From: CAYQDB01 sp964416195
GTDB taxonomy: Bacteria > Zixibacteria > MSB-5A5 > GN15 > FEB-12
DNA length: 64,000 nt
NCBI GenBank assembly: GCA_964416195.1
Contig: CAYQDB010000001.1
Location: 170,936-234,935 of the forward strand
Reading direction: 5' to 3'
The notes below the pieces were generated by a model, which was not told the DNA's origin, did not search any database, and saw only the letters and a list, made by a program, of their open reading frames with translations. A program made the position numbers and the translations under genes. Of the stretch, positions 50,218 through 58,661 are shown one piece after another; position 1 is the first letter of the stretch; each line of letters begins with the position of its first letter.

Positions 50218-50949
50218 CTACCGCAGGATCCTCCTGCCCTCCTGTCCCCTCAGGGCTTTCTTGATCTCCCCGATGCTAACTCTCTCGACGAGAAAACGGG
50301 TGTAGCATCGGCCTATTTCTTCCTCCTTGTGGGCGTCGGATGAGTGGAGCAGAGGTAGGAACGGAGAGTACCTACGCATGGCGCCCTCGTAGGAAAGAGC
50401 GGGGGATATCTCCAGTGCGTCGAGGGCCAGGTCGTTCGGTATAAAACCAAGTTGGCCGATCAGGCTGAAGCTCTCTCGATCGATATGGGCTGCGATGGCA
50501 ATCCCGCCCAGAGAGCAAATTTCTTTTACGATCTCTTCCACCGGGAGCGTCGTGGCCCCAATCAGAAGTCTCCGGTTGAAGCCGAGCACCTCGTCGTCGG
50601 CGTTGACGACCACCTGCATGCCGAAGGCCTCCTCATCATTCTCGCCCGGCAGATGTCGGTACACGATCTCTTGAAGCTGCTGGACCGGCTCTAGCGCATC
50701 GAACAAGGCCAGGATATGAACCTCCTCCGAGGAGGTTACTTCCATGCCGGGAAGGACATGCACGCCATGCCTGCGCGCCGCCTCCAGCGCGGCCGGAGCG
50801 TTCTCCGCTGAGTTGTGATCACAGATGCCCAGGATATGAATGCCACGAGCTTTGGCCCGCTTCACGATCGTTGCGGGGGACATTCTCACTTCGGCACATG
50901 GAGAAAGACAGGTGTGAACATGCAGGTCGGCCTTGTAGCTTCTCAGCAT
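50218..50949 (-). CDS. PHP-domain metal-dependent phosphoesterase
   Basis: 243 residues. Metal-binding motifs are DLHVHTCLSPCAE near the start, ICDHNSAEN at about 42-50, GMEVTS at about 68-73, AAHIDRESF near 155 and SSDAHKEEEIG near 203. Members include TrpH-like phosphatases; the substrate here is unknown. It sits between a DRTGG gene and the ATPase in a tight operon. A TSxA-type PHP protein is a standard companion of these hydrogenase-like clusters. Confidence 0.9.
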   Translation of the reverse strand: MLRSYKADLHVHTCLSPCAEVRMSPATIVKRAKARGIHILGICDHNSAENAPAALEAARRHGVHVLPGMEVTSSEEVHILALFDALEPVQQLQEIVYRHLPGENDEEAFGMQVVVNADDEVLGFNRRLLIGATTLPVEEIVKEICSLGGIAIAAHIDRESFSLIGQLGFIPNDLALDALEISPALSYEGAMRRYSPFLPLLHSSDAHKEEEIGRCYTRFLVERVSIGEIKKALRGQEGRRILR

Positions 50950-50955
50950 CGTGAA

Positions 50956-51294
50956 TCACGGTTTTTCCAGCAACTGATAAAGCTGTCCGGAGATGCTGAA
51001 AGCCGACTCGTCAGTGCCCAGGATCGTAACGTACTCCTCGTCAGCTTTCTGGATAGTCTCTTCGTCGGGCTGGCGACCGTTCACGATGGCGATTCCCGCC
51101 AGTTCCTTGAGTCTGGCGACAGCCAAGACGTTCTGATGCGTCTGCATGGTGATCCAGAGATTCCCTGTCTTACTGTTGCCCATCACGTCGCTGAGAAGAT
51201 CGCAGGTGTAACCTCCGGTCACCTTAGTGGCGCCGACCCCTTTAGACGTCAGGACGCGGAGTCCGAGTTTTTCGACAACCTCTGCCAAGGTCAT
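50956..51294 (-). CDS. DRTGG-domain protein
   Basis: 112 residues forming one DRTGG-type domain: MTLAEVVEKLGLRVL, then VTGGYTCDLLSDVMGN, IVNGRQPDEETIQKADEE and LGTDESAF. DRTGG domains bind nucleotides in other proteins; here the role is unknown and probably regulatory. It overlaps the H-cluster-like gene by 4 bases. A paralogue lies at 53124-53474. Confidence 0.85.
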   Translation of the reverse strand: MTLAEVVEKLGLRVLTSKGVGATKVTGGYTCDLLSDVMGNSKTGNLWITMQTHQNVLAVARLKELAGIAIVNGRQPDEETIQKADEEYVTILGTDESAFSISGQLYQLLEKP

Positions 51295-52664
51295 GACTTC
51301 TTCCTCCGTTTTTCTTTTCTCGGTTTCCTTCCCTTGCCTTCGCCCATGGAGCCGAAGGTGTCCAGAAGCCTGGACAGCTCGCTGGTCAGTTCCTTGAACC
51401 TACTGGGAACGTTGAAGATGCAGTCGGACAGTTGCGTATCCCCCTTGACCACATCCTCCGCGAAGGTTAAACACGTCGGGGCGCCGCAGATTCCGCAGTC
51501 TACCTTGGGCAGGGAGTCGTATATCCTCTGCTTTTTTTCCCGTTTCTTGATGGCCTTGCCCAGATCCTCGTCGAGCGCCTGGATGGGACGGGGCTCGTAT
51601 TTTTGCTGCATGTGGAAGTACTTCTGGCGATAGCGTTCGCGGATCTCCCGCTTGTCTCGGCAGGCCTCTATGTTCTCCTGTTCCAGCGTCTCGAGCAGCC
51701 GAAGGATCTTGTTATAGGAGATGTAGCGGTTCTCCACCGTCAACGATCCCCCCACGCAACCCTGCGGACATGTATACGCCACGACGAGGTCGACGTTCTG
51801 CAGCTTGCCTCGTTCGATATCATCGAAGGTCGTGATGATCTCCGTAATCCCGGAGACATCGAGGACATTCTTCAGTCCCTGGGTGCGGTGCATTCCGCCG
51901 GCCACCGCCCATCCGATGCCGAGGATGCAGATGCTTTCCAGGCTCTTGCGGTAATTGCCCTTGTCCTCGCTCTCCAGTGCCGATAGTAGCGGGCCGTAAA
52001 TGTCGGCTATAGAGATGGCTCCATCCAGATAGCATTCTTCTTCGGAAGGAGGCTGCTTGATGGCGATCATCTTGACGGGGCAGGGCGTGATGTAGAATGT
52101 CCCGATCTCGTCCGGCTTGAGTCCAAGCTCTTTCGATTTTCTCTCCTTGATCTCCTTTGCGGCGAGCCTCTTGGGAAGCTTGATGGGAATGATGTGATCA
52201 ACCAGTTGAGGGTATCTCACCTGGATGAGACTCACGACGGAGGGGCAGCAATTGGAGATGAGCGGCTTGGGACCGCTGTACTCCTCCAGGAAATGTTCTA
52301 TAGCCAGGCTCGTATCCCCACAGGTGATGGCCAGATCATGCGTATCGTCGAAGCCGATCTTCTTCAAACCGGCCAGAATCTTGTCCGGCAGGATGGACCT
52401 GCCAAACTGGGCGTACAGCGCCGGGGAAGGAACGGCCACCGTGTACTTGAACCTGTTCAGTTCACCGATGGGATCGGTCAATACCACGATGGCTTCATTC
52501 GGACAGGCCTTGATGCACTCTCCACAATCGATGCATTTCTCTTCCAGGATGACGGCCTTTCCGTTCCGGATCCGGATGGCCTGAGTGGGGCAGACCCGCA
52601 TGCATCTCCTGCGGCCATCACATTTGTCCACATCGACGCTGACGGAGTGAAAGTAGTGGCTCAT
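51291..52664 (-). CDS. Degenerate H-cluster-like iron-sulfur protein ([FeFe]-hydrogenase large-subunit C-terminal homologue)
   Basis: 457 residues. Two ferredoxin-type motifs come first: CDGRRRCMRVCP, where Arg stands for the second Cys, and the intact CIDCGECIKACP. The middle region follows the hydrogenase H-cluster domain: SNCCPSV (for TSCCPxW), TPCPVKMIAI (for MPCxxKxxE) and YTCPQGCVGG (for MACxxGCxxGG). The ligand cysteines remain but flanking Trp, Met and Glu residues are lost, so catalysis of hydrogen is doubtful and a sensory or electron-relay role is likelier. A C-terminal CGICGAPTC ... C motif (residues about 395-420) is a further RnfB-like Fe-S site. It overlaps both neighbours by 4 bases. 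Confidence 0.85.
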   Translation of the reverse strand: MSHYFHSVSVDVDKCDGRRRCMRVCPTQAIRIRNGKAVILEEKCIDCGECIKACPNEAIVVLTDPIGELNRFKYTVAVPSPALYAQFGRSILPDKILAGLKKIGFDDTHDLAITCGDTSLAIEHFLEEYSGPKPLISNCCPSVVSLIQVRYPQLVDHIIPIKLPKRLAAKEIKERKSKELGLKPDEIGTFYITPCPVKMIAIKQPPSEEECYLDGAISIADIYGPLLSALESEDKGNYRKSLESICILGIGWAVAGGMHRTQGLKNVLDVSGITEIITTFDDIERGKLQNVDLVVAYTCPQGCVGGSLTVENRYISYNKILRLLETLEQENIEACRDKREIRERYRQKYFHMQQKYEPRPIQALDEDLGKAIKKREKKQRIYDSLPKVDCGICGAPTCLTFAEDVVKGDTQLSDCIFNVPSRFKELTSELSRLLDTFGSMGEGKGRKPRKEKRRKKS

Positions 52665-53107
52665 GTTTTCTCCGTCGAATTCAGGTAGATGATGATGTTG
52701 TACGAGGTGCCCTTCCCGACTGTGGACTTCAACTCGAACACGTCCGCATTCTTCTTTATGTTGGGGAGGCCCATGCCGGCGCCGAATCCCATCTCCCGTA
52801 TCTCCTCGGTGGCGGTGGAGTAACCTTCCTGCATGGCCATCTCGATGTCCTTGATACCCGGCCCTTCGTCCTCCAACGTGATCCGGATCGCCTTGGGATT
52901 AAGCCTGAGAACCATCTCGCCTTTATCGGCGTACATCACAACGTTCATCTCGGCTTCGTATGCGGCGATGGCCGCACGCCGGACGATGGCCGGATCAATG
53001 CCGAGCTCCCGGAGAATCTCCTTGATGTCAATTGACACGGAGCCGGCCTTGGCAAAATTCCCTCCCTTGATTCCAAAAGCATGTGAAAGATCGTAACGAG
53101 AAACCAT
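52661..53107 (-). CDS. RsbW-like ATPase (anti-sigma/serine-kinase type)
   Basis: 148 residues with the HATPase_c_2 pattern: helix AAIAAYEAEMNVVMYA, G1 EDEGPGIKDIEMA, and G2 MGFGAGMGLPNIKK. It resembles SpoIIAB/RsbW serine kinases but no partner sigma or antagonist gene is nearby. A close relative (TM1422 type) is part of the Thermotoga hydrogenase operon as I recall, so it likely belongs to the redox regulation module. It overlaps the H-cluster-like gene by 4 bases. Confidence 0.87.
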   Translation of the reverse strand: MVSRYDLSHAFGIKGGNFAKAGSVSIDIKEILRELGIDPAIVRRAAIAAYEAEMNVVMYADKGEMVLRLNPKAIRITLEDEGPGIKDIEMAMQEGYSTATEEIREMGFGAGMGLPNIKKNADVFELKSTVGKGTSYNIIIYLNSTEKT

Positions 53108-53123
53108 TATACCAATCGACTTA

Positions 53124-53474
53124 CTACTGATTTCCTACTCCGCCTACCTTCCGACTGTAAAGCAGCCCGCACGCCTTGTACATGAAGAATTTCGTCGACA
53201 GTATGGGAATGCCTCTCTCCTGAGCCAGTGCGATTCCTTCTTTGTTGGGCTTCTTGCCGCGTACATAGACGATGGCCTTGGCTTCAATTATGTCGGCGGT
53301 CCGTACAGACTGGGTGTTTGCCAATCCGGTCAACAGGATGACTCCCGGCACACCAAATGCCAGAACGTCGCTCATGAGATCCGACGCACCGGCGCATTTG
53401 AATTCTTCATCCAGATGCTGTTCGCCGGAGATCACTTCCGCTTCCAGAAGATCTGCAAGCTCTCTCAGCGTCAT
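53124..53474 (-). CDS. DRTGG-domain protein (second copy)
   Basis: 116 residues, with MTLRELADLLEAEVI, CAGASDLMSDVLAFG, ANTQSVRTADIIEAKAIVYV and a Cys near the C-terminus (YKACGLLYS). It is a divergent paralogue of 50956-51294. It lies directly between nuoF-like and the RsbW-like ATPase gene, 16 bases from the latter. Confidence 0.83.
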   Translation of the reverse strand: MTLRELADLLEAEVISGEQHLDEEFKCAGASDLMSDVLAFGVPGVILLTGLANTQSVRTADIIEAKAIVYVRGKKPNKEGIALAQERGIPILSTKFFMYKACGLLYSRKVGGVGNQ

Positions 53475-53531
53475 ATTAGGTCACCTATCCTCCCTGCTAT
53501 CCAAGCTGGCGCCGGAACTGCACGAGCAGCT

Positions 53532-55403
53532 TCATCTCACAAAAACCGCATCCTGGTTGCACACGTCTCGGCAGATACCGCACTTAATGCACAGGTCAGT
53601 GTTTATCTTGTGGGGCTTCTTTTTTTCGCCTTCAATGGCGTTCTGCGGGCATTCTCTTGCACATAGCATGCAGCCGTTGCACTTCTTGGCGTCGATGTAA
53701 TAGGTGATCAGGTCCTTGCACAACCCGGCCGGGCATTTCTTATGCTTGACGTGGGCATCGTACTCATCTCGGAAGTATCTAAGTGTACTCAGTACGGGGT
53801 TGGGCGCCGATCCACCCAGGGCGCAGAGCGAACAGCTTGCAACTGTATTGCAGGTTCGTTCCAGCAGCTTGAGGACTCCCTTTTGGGCCTGGCCACTGCA
53901 GATATCGTTGAGCATTCTGCTGATCTGTGTCAGTCCCTCGCGGCACGGCACGCACTTGCCGCATGACTCACCGACGAGGAAGTCGATGAAGTATCGGGCG
54001 ATGTCCACCATGCAGTCGTCTTCGTCCATTACGATCATGCCGCCCGAGCCCATCATCGAGCCCACCTTGGTGAGCTGGTCGAAGTCCACAGGCAGGTCGA
54101 GCAGGTCTTCCGGAATCACTCCTCCCGAAGGCCCGCCGGTCTGCACCGCTTTAAACTTTTTGCCGTTGGGGATCCCGCCGCCGATGTCAAAGATGATCTC
54201 CCGCAGGGATATCCCCATGGGTACTTCCACCAGGCCGGTGTTTTGGACCTTGCCCACCAGAGAGAAAACCTTGGTGCCCTTGCTGCCACCCCAGGGGTTG
54301 TCGGTAACATCGCCGGTGCCGATGGAGGTGAACCACTTGACGCCGCGCAGAATGATCAGGGGCACGTTGGCATAGGTCTCTACGTTGTTCAGGTTGGTGG
54401 GCCGGTCCCACAGGCCATGCTCCACGGTGTGGATGTACTTGGCGCGCGGCTCGCCAGGCCGGCCTTCCATAGAGGCCATCAAGGCCGTGGACTCGCCACA
54501 CACGAAGGCGCCCGCCCCCTGGTGAATGATGACGTCGAAGTCAAAGCCCCGGTCGAAGATGTTCTTACCCAGAAGGCCGTACTCACGCGCGTCAGCGATG
54601 GCCTTTTTCAGACGCTCGAGGGCCAGGGGGTACTCGTGGCGAATGTAAATATATCCCTTGCTGGACCCGATGGCATAGGCGGCGATGGCCATGCCTTCCA
54701 GCATAGAGTGAGGATCCCCCTCGATGATGGTGCGGTCCATGTAAGCACCGGGATCGCCTTCGTCCGCATTGCAGACGACATACTTGAGCTCTCCGGGTGC
54801 CTCGCGGCAGTTCTTCCACTTAATGCCGGTGGGGAAACCCCCGCCACCGCGCCCGCGAAGCCCGGAAGCGACCATCACCTGGACAACCTCCTCAGGTTTC
54901 ATCTCGGTGAGTACCTTAGCCAGGGCCTTGTAACCATCGCGGGCGATATACTCCTCGATCACCTCCGGGTCAATTAGACCGCGGTTGCGAAGCGCAAGAA
55001 GGCGCTGCTTTTTGAAAAAGCCTATCTCGCTTATCTTGGGCACGGCAAACTTCTCGGCCGGTGGCGTGTACATGAGCTTTTCGACCGGCCGGCCCTTGAG
55101 CATGTGTTCTTCGACTAGGTGGGGAATGTCCTTCTCGCTGAGATGTTGGTAGAAGATCCCGTCTGGCTGGACTACCATAATCGGCCCGTGGGGGCAGAAG
55201 CCGTAGCATCCGGTCATGACCACGGCCACTTCGTCAGTGAGTTCGTGTTTGGCCAACTCGCGCTCCAGGGCATCTTTGATCTGGTAGGAACCGCCGGAAA
55301 CGCAATCGGTTCCAGCGCAGAGCATAAGATGCATGCGGTAGCTGCTCAGTTCCTTGCCGACAGGTGACTTTTCCCCTACATTCTTGTTCAGTGTCGCACT
55401 CAT
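53532..55403 (-). CDS. NuoF/HydB-like NADH-binding flavoprotein subunit with C-terminal ferredoxin domain
   Basis: 623 residues. An N-terminal thioredoxin-like [2Fe-2S] domain (CAGTDCVSGG, GCYGFCPHGP, about 30-110) precedes the FMN/NADH domain (GRGGGGFPTGIKW, CNADEGDPGAYMDR), the SLBB part, a [4Fe-4S] site (SCGKCVPCREG) and a C-terminal pair of [4Fe-4S] motifs (CNGCMLCARECP, CIKCGICRDVCN). This is the architecture of HydB of electron-bifurcating hydrogenases and HndC, which take electrons to or from NAD(P)H. It overlaps the [2Fe-2S] ferredoxin gene by 4 bases. No catalytic hydrogenase subunit is encoded nearby. Confidence 0.95.
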   Translation of the reverse strand: MSATLNKNVGEKSPVGKELSSYRMHLMLCAGTDCVSGGSYQIKDALERELAKHELTDEVAVVMTGCYGFCPHGPIMVVQPDGIFYQHLSEKDIPHLVEEHMLKGRPVEKLMYTPPAEKFAVPKISEIGFFKKQRLLALRNRGLIDPEVIEEYIARDGYKALAKVLTEMKPEEVVQVMVASGLRGRGGGGFPTGIKWKNCREAPGELKYVVCNADEGDPGAYMDRTIIEGDPHSMLEGMAIAAYAIGSSKGYIYIRHEYPLALERLKKAIADAREYGLLGKNIFDRGFDFDVIIHQGAGAFVCGESTALMASMEGRPGEPRAKYIHTVEHGLWDRPTNLNNVETYANVPLIILRGVKWFTSIGTGDVTDNPWGGSKGTKVFSLVGKVQNTGLVEVPMGISLREIIFDIGGGIPNGKKFKAVQTGGPSGGVIPEDLLDLPVDFDQLTKVGSMMGSGGMIVMDEDDCMVDIARYFIDFLVGESCGKCVPCREGLTQISRMLNDICSGQAQKGVLKLLERTCNTVASCSLCALGGSAPNPVLSTLRYFRDEYDAHVKHKKCPAGLCKDLITYYIDAKKCNGCMLCARECPQNAIEGEKKKPHKINTDLCIKCGICRDVCNQDAVFVR

Positions 55404-55783
55404 AACGTCTGCTCTCCCCCTCTGGCCAGGGCATAATCTTCTACGATGCTTCCTTTCATAACATGCTCGTCGAAAATCTCTTTCACCTTTTTCTTGTCAA
55501 GATCCACGTACTTTACAGGGGCTTGCTCGATTACCTCGACGGTCATCATTGGCTCGCGGCTGCAAAGACCCGCACAGCCGGAGGTGGTGACGATGATGTC
55601 GCTGGCACCCGACTCTTCCACGCAGCGCATGACCTCAGCCATTATTTTCCGTGCACCGGCCGAAATCCCGCAGGTGCCCATGTGCACCGTGATTTTGACC
55701 CGGCCGGCTCCATCTCTCAGGGAAGTGGTTTTCTTCTGCTGATCCACAATCTTGTCGAGGTCTTCGATTTTCAGTTTAGGCAT
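55400..55783 (-). CDS. HndB-like thioredoxin-fold [2Fe-2S] ferredoxin
   Basis: 127 residues, with MGTCGISAGARKIMAE (first Cys), further Cys in MRC, and SGCAGLCSREP, the typical end of thioredoxin-like ferredoxins. The ATG at 55783 follows GGAGG by 7 bases; a TTG directly before it is unlikely. Such a small subunit sits between NuoE- and NuoF-like genes in Hnd and Hyd operons, which is also its position here (overlapping nuoF by 4 bases). Confidence 0.9.
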   Translation of the reverse strand: MPKLKIEDLDKIVDQQKKTTSLRDGAGRVKITVHMGTCGISAGARKIMAEVMRCVEESGASDIIVTTSGCAGLCSREPMMTVEVIEQAPVKYVDLDKKKVKEIFDEHVMKGSIVEDYALARGGEQTL

Positions 55784-55804
55784 CAATTGCCTCCATAAAA
55801 GATG

Positions 55805-56296
55805 TTATTGTGCCTGTTCATTTTTCCGTATCTTGTTCAGGATTTTTTTCATTTTCACCGAGGAGGTGTCGCCGTATACCTCTCCGCCAACGGTCACCAC
55901 CGGCGCCAGTCCACAGCATCCCAAACAGCGCACCGATTCCACGCTGAAGAGCTGATCCTGAGTCGCCTGGCCCTCCTTCTCCACGCCCAGATCGCGCATG
56001 ATGTTTTCGAGGATGCGCGTTCCACCCTTTACGTGGCAGGCCGTGCCAGTGCACACGCAGATGGGATACTTTCCGCGCGGCTCCAAGGTAAATCCCTTGT
56101 AGAAGGTGGCGATGTGGAAAATGCGGTTCAGGGGCACATCCAGCTCCTCGGCAAGTGTGCTGGCAATCTGCGATGGGATGTGGCGGTAGTGCTCCTGAAC
56201 GTCCTGGAGAATCTCGATCAGATTGCTCTTGTCACGCTTCCAGTTTGTTAATATGTCATCCAGTTTGGTTTCCCGTTTGGCTTCCTGTACTTCCAT
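55805..56296 (-). CDS. NuoE/HydC-like [2Fe-2S] subunit
   Basis: 163 residues. The [2Fe-2S] site is formed by CTGTACHVKGG (C-x4-C) and LGCCGLAPV. The preceding helical part (LIEILQDVQEHYRHIPSQIASTLA) is the usual NuoE N-terminus. It transfers electrons between the NuoF flavin and partners and is cytoplasmic. It lies 21 bases before the ferredoxin gene and 34 bases after the GcvH-like gene. Confidence 0.94.
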   Translation of the reverse strand: MEVQEAKRETKLDDILTNWKRDKSNLIEILQDVQEHYRHIPSQIASTLAEELDVPLNRIFHIATFYKGFTLEPRGKYPICVCTGTACHVKGGTRILENIMRDLGVEKEGQATQDQLFSVESVRCLGCCGLAPVVTVGGEVYGDTSSVKMKKILNKIRKNEQAQ

Positions 56297-56330
56297 CTAA
56301 CTCTCTCTTTCCCTTCTTGTGGATACCCCT

Positions 56331-57275
56331 TTATGCTACCTTCTTCAGCTTCGCCAGCAGGAACTCGCCTGCAATCTCGTCAATTAGATTATTCCGCCAG
56401 GTCGCATCCTTCTCCAGTTCATGGATGTTCCCCGGTCTATCGTTTCCATTGACTTTCTCCCTGACCCGTCCAATCTCCTGCTCGATCCATCTTCTGGCCC
56501 TTCCTCCGTACAGGAGGTTCACCAGCTCGGACGGTAGATCGAAGGGCTTCACCATGAGCAGCCACCCGTTGCTATATGGCGACCTGTTCACCAGCCTCGG
56601 CTGCTCCAGTAGCCTCTCGTTTGTTGCGATGACCCGTCCGGATACCGGCGCCAGGAGGCCTAACCGCCCAGTATCGAGGCGTATCTCGCAGGCCGGTGTA
56701 CCCTCGAAGACGGTCTCGCCGGGGCCCGGCAGCCGCACGCCTTGGACGGAGCCCAGTAACCACTGCCCGAAGTCGTCCAGACCCACGCGAACGTCGCCGT
56801 CGTGTTCCACACGAACCCAGGTGTGGCCTCTGTGGTGGTGCATCCCATGGGGAAGACGGAAACCCTCGATCGAGCGCGAATCATCAATGGGAAGGTCCCA
56901 GCCCGTCTCCGCCTCGGCCGAGTCCTCTATCATCTGCTGAAAAGAACAATTAGCGCAGTTGAACCCGTTGATACACAGCTTGTAGGAAACTTCCCCTGTC
57001 AACGTGTAGTGACATTTGCGCGCAGAGGCGGGCAGTTTCTTGAAAAACTCTTCGAACTCGGCGCGTTGCTTCTCGGCCTTCGCCCGGTTCGGGGATGGGG
57101 AAACATGCGGTTGAACCAGCACCGGTCCGTCGACCAGCGCCTGGTGCAGGGAGCAGCGCTCGCACTCGTAGTTCAGCGTACAGATCTTGTAGGAGATGAC
57201 ACCCGCGTCAACCCACACGCACTGTTTGGCCGATGTAGGTATCAGCTTCGATTTCTTCGCTCGTTTTTCAGACAT
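56331..57275 (-). CDS. GcvH-like domain protein with two Cys4 motifs, no lipoyl lysine
   Basis: 314 residues. Two copies of a four-Cys motif, C-x5-G-x-[IV]SYK[ILV]C-x5-C-x2-C, come first (CVWVDAGVISYKIC with CERC, and CHYTLTGEVSYKLC with CANC), probably binding zinc or an Fe-S cluster. Residues about 145-300 resemble glycine-cleavage H protein (HTWVRVEHDGDVRVGLDDFGQ ... LLAPVSGRVIATN ... NGWLLMVKP). Counting back from the conserved PVSG, the position of the lipoyl lysine carries Thr. It is therefore not a carrier of lipoate as usual. GGAGGTGA lies before the ATG; it starts 19 bases after the NuoG-like fusion. No glycine cleavage genes (gcvT, gcvP) are nearby. Confidence 0.85.
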   Translation of the reverse strand: MSEKRAKKSKLIPTSAKQCVWVDAGVISYKICTLNYECERCSLHQALVDGPVLVQPHVSPSPNRAKAEKQRAEFEEFFKKLPASARKCHYTLTGEVSYKLCINGFNCANCSFQQMIEDSAEAETGWDLPIDDSRSIEGFRLPHGMHHHRGHTWVRVEHDGDVRVGLDDFGQWLLGSVQGVRLPGPGETVFEGTPACEIRLDTGRLGLLAPVSGRVIATNERLLEQPRLVNRSPYSNGWLLMVKPFDLPSELVNLLYGGRARRWIEQEIGRVREKVNGNDRPGNIHELEKDATWRNNLIDEIAGEFLLAKLKKVA

Positions 57276-57294
57276 GACTCACCTCCTGAGTAGC

Positions 57295-58602
57295 TTAGCT
57301 CGATTCGACCCCCGAGAAGAACATACTGGCGAGCCGGTTCCAATCCTCCTTCTCGAGATTCCTGGAGAAGTTGGGCAGTAACTCGCCACCGTCGGATAAC
57401 GCGGCGCTTCTGGACTCGGACAGGATGCGTAACAGGTAGTCCGACTCGTCCTGTATCCACTGGCTGGCTTCGTCCGGGCCGATGAGATTACTCTTGTCCT
57501 TGTAAGGGTCCGCCGGCTTCATCGTGTAGAGCCAGCCCCTGTCGTAGCAGTCCTCGTTGATCAGCCAGGGATTGTCCTCCAAGGCGGGATTGATGTGGGT
57601 GATCCTGCCCGGGATCGGGAAAAGCATGGTAGCGCGGTGCCCGTTGCTGGACACGTTTAGGGCCGGGTCTCCACGGCGCACCACATCGCCCGGCCCGGCT
57701 CTGAACATCGCCTTGGAGATGCCTCCGATGAGTTTCTGGGCGAAATCGTCCAGACCCACGCGTGCGTGTTCTTTCGAGAGCTTTGCCCAGGTGTGTCCCT
57801 GAAAGTAGGTGCGGTCCTCTATCAGGATGAAATAGCCGACATGTTTAGGCTGACGATGTAGACCAGGCGCCAAGGCCAGAATCGGATGTGTCCCGAACTC
57901 ATCGAAAAGGCGTTGATCTACCTCGCAGGTGGCGCAGTCGAAGTTGTTAGGACATACCTTGTAAGAGATCAGTCCCATGCGAGCGTACCGGCAGAGTCGC
58001 TGGCCTTCCCCGAGCTCCTTCCGCCACCGCTTCCTGGTCACCGCTTCCATCTGCATGGCTCCCGTCGGGCACACGTAGGTACAGGCCCCGCAAGCGATGC
58101 AAGAATCGGGGTCCACGTACACAGAGGTCCCGACCACCCGCTGGTTGCCGCGACCGATAAAGCCCAGCGCCGATGCGCCCACGATCTCGTCACATACGCG
58201 GATGCACAACCCGCACAGCACGCAGCCGCTCGGCTGGCCGACGGTTTTGAAGCGTGACTTCTTCACGCCCAGCGAGGCCGCGATCTCCTGTACCTTCTTG
58301 ACCTCGGGACACCTGGCCAGGAGAAGCTCGGCCATCAGCCTGCGGTGCTGAAGTACATCTTCGGTGTCAGTCCGGATATCGAGACCTTCACTGGCGGGGA
58401 AGTTGCAGGAGGTCACCAGCCTAGTACGTTTGCCACGCTTCACCTCCACGACGCACATGCGACAGACACCGTAGGGTTCCAGACCGTCCATGTGGCACAA
58501 GGCGGGAACATCGATGCCGAGATCCCGTATGGGTTTCAGAATCGGCTCCCGTTCTTCTGCCTTGACCTCGTGTCCGTCTATCTTCATTGTTACCAGTGGC
58601 AT
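57295..58602 (-). CDS. NuoG/HydA-N-terminus-like Fe-S protein fused to a Cys4 motif and GcvH-like domain
   Basis: 435 residues. The N-terminus is a [2Fe-2S] ferredoxin domain (CHMDGLEPYGVCRMC, later C in VTSCNFPA, about 35-65), followed by a region with CPEVK and two [4Fe-4S] motifs (CVLCGLCIRVCDEIV, CIACGACTYVCPTGA), the same order as the N-terminal half of NuoG and HydA. Instead of a hydrogenase H-cluster domain comes the Cys4 motif (CRYARMGLISYKVC with CATC) and a GcvH-like domain (HTWAKLSKEHARVGLDD, then FPIPGRITHIN). The lipoyl-lysine position holds Gly. A sigma-54 promoter lies 44 bases upstream. Taken with NuoE and NuoF it may be the central electron-transfer subunit of an atypical complex. 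Confidence 0.88.
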   Translation of the reverse strand: MPLVTMKIDGHEVKAEEREPILKPIRDLGIDVPALCHMDGLEPYGVCRMCVVEVKRGKRTRLVTSCNFPASEGLDIRTDTEDVLQHRRLMAELLLARCPEVKKVQEIAASLGVKKSRFKTVGQPSGCVLCGLCIRVCDEIVGASALGFIGRGNQRVVGTSVYVDPDSCIACGACTYVCPTGAMQMEAVTRKRWRKELGEGQRLCRYARMGLISYKVCPNNFDCATCEVDQRLFDEFGTHPILALAPGLHRQPKHVGYFILIEDRTYFQGHTWAKLSKEHARVGLDDFAQKLIGGISKAMFRAGPGDVVRRGDPALNVSSNGHRATMLFPIPGRITHINPALEDNPWLINEDCYDRGWLYTMKPADPYKDKSNLIGPDEASQWIQDESDYLLRILSESRSAALSDGGELLPNFSRNLEKEDWNRLASMFFSGVESS

Positions 58603-58645
58603 GTCCTTCTCCTCTTGCCTTTAGTTTGCATCTGCAATGAAAAGG

Positions 58646-58661
58646 AGCAATTGACGTGCCG
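58646..58661 (-). promoter_or_regulatory. Sigma-54 (-24/-12) promoter of the NuoG/GcvH-NuoEF operon
   Basis: On the minus strand CGGCACGTCAATTGCT: GG and GC elements separated by 10 bases, matching the consensus TGGCACG-N4-TTGC[AT] at all but the first base. It lies 44 bases upstream of the NuoG-like ATG, in the only sizeable gap (58603-58779) of the redox operon, next to a sigma-54 activator gene. Confidence 0.75.

Noticed and set aside
54243..54977. Open frame antisense to the NuoF-like gene
   Set aside because: Shadow of a strongly conserved gene on the other strand.
56331..58602. Glycine cleavage H protein annotation
   Set aside because: The lipoyl lysine is absent from both domains, Cys motifs are added, and no gcvT, gcvP or lipoate genes are near.
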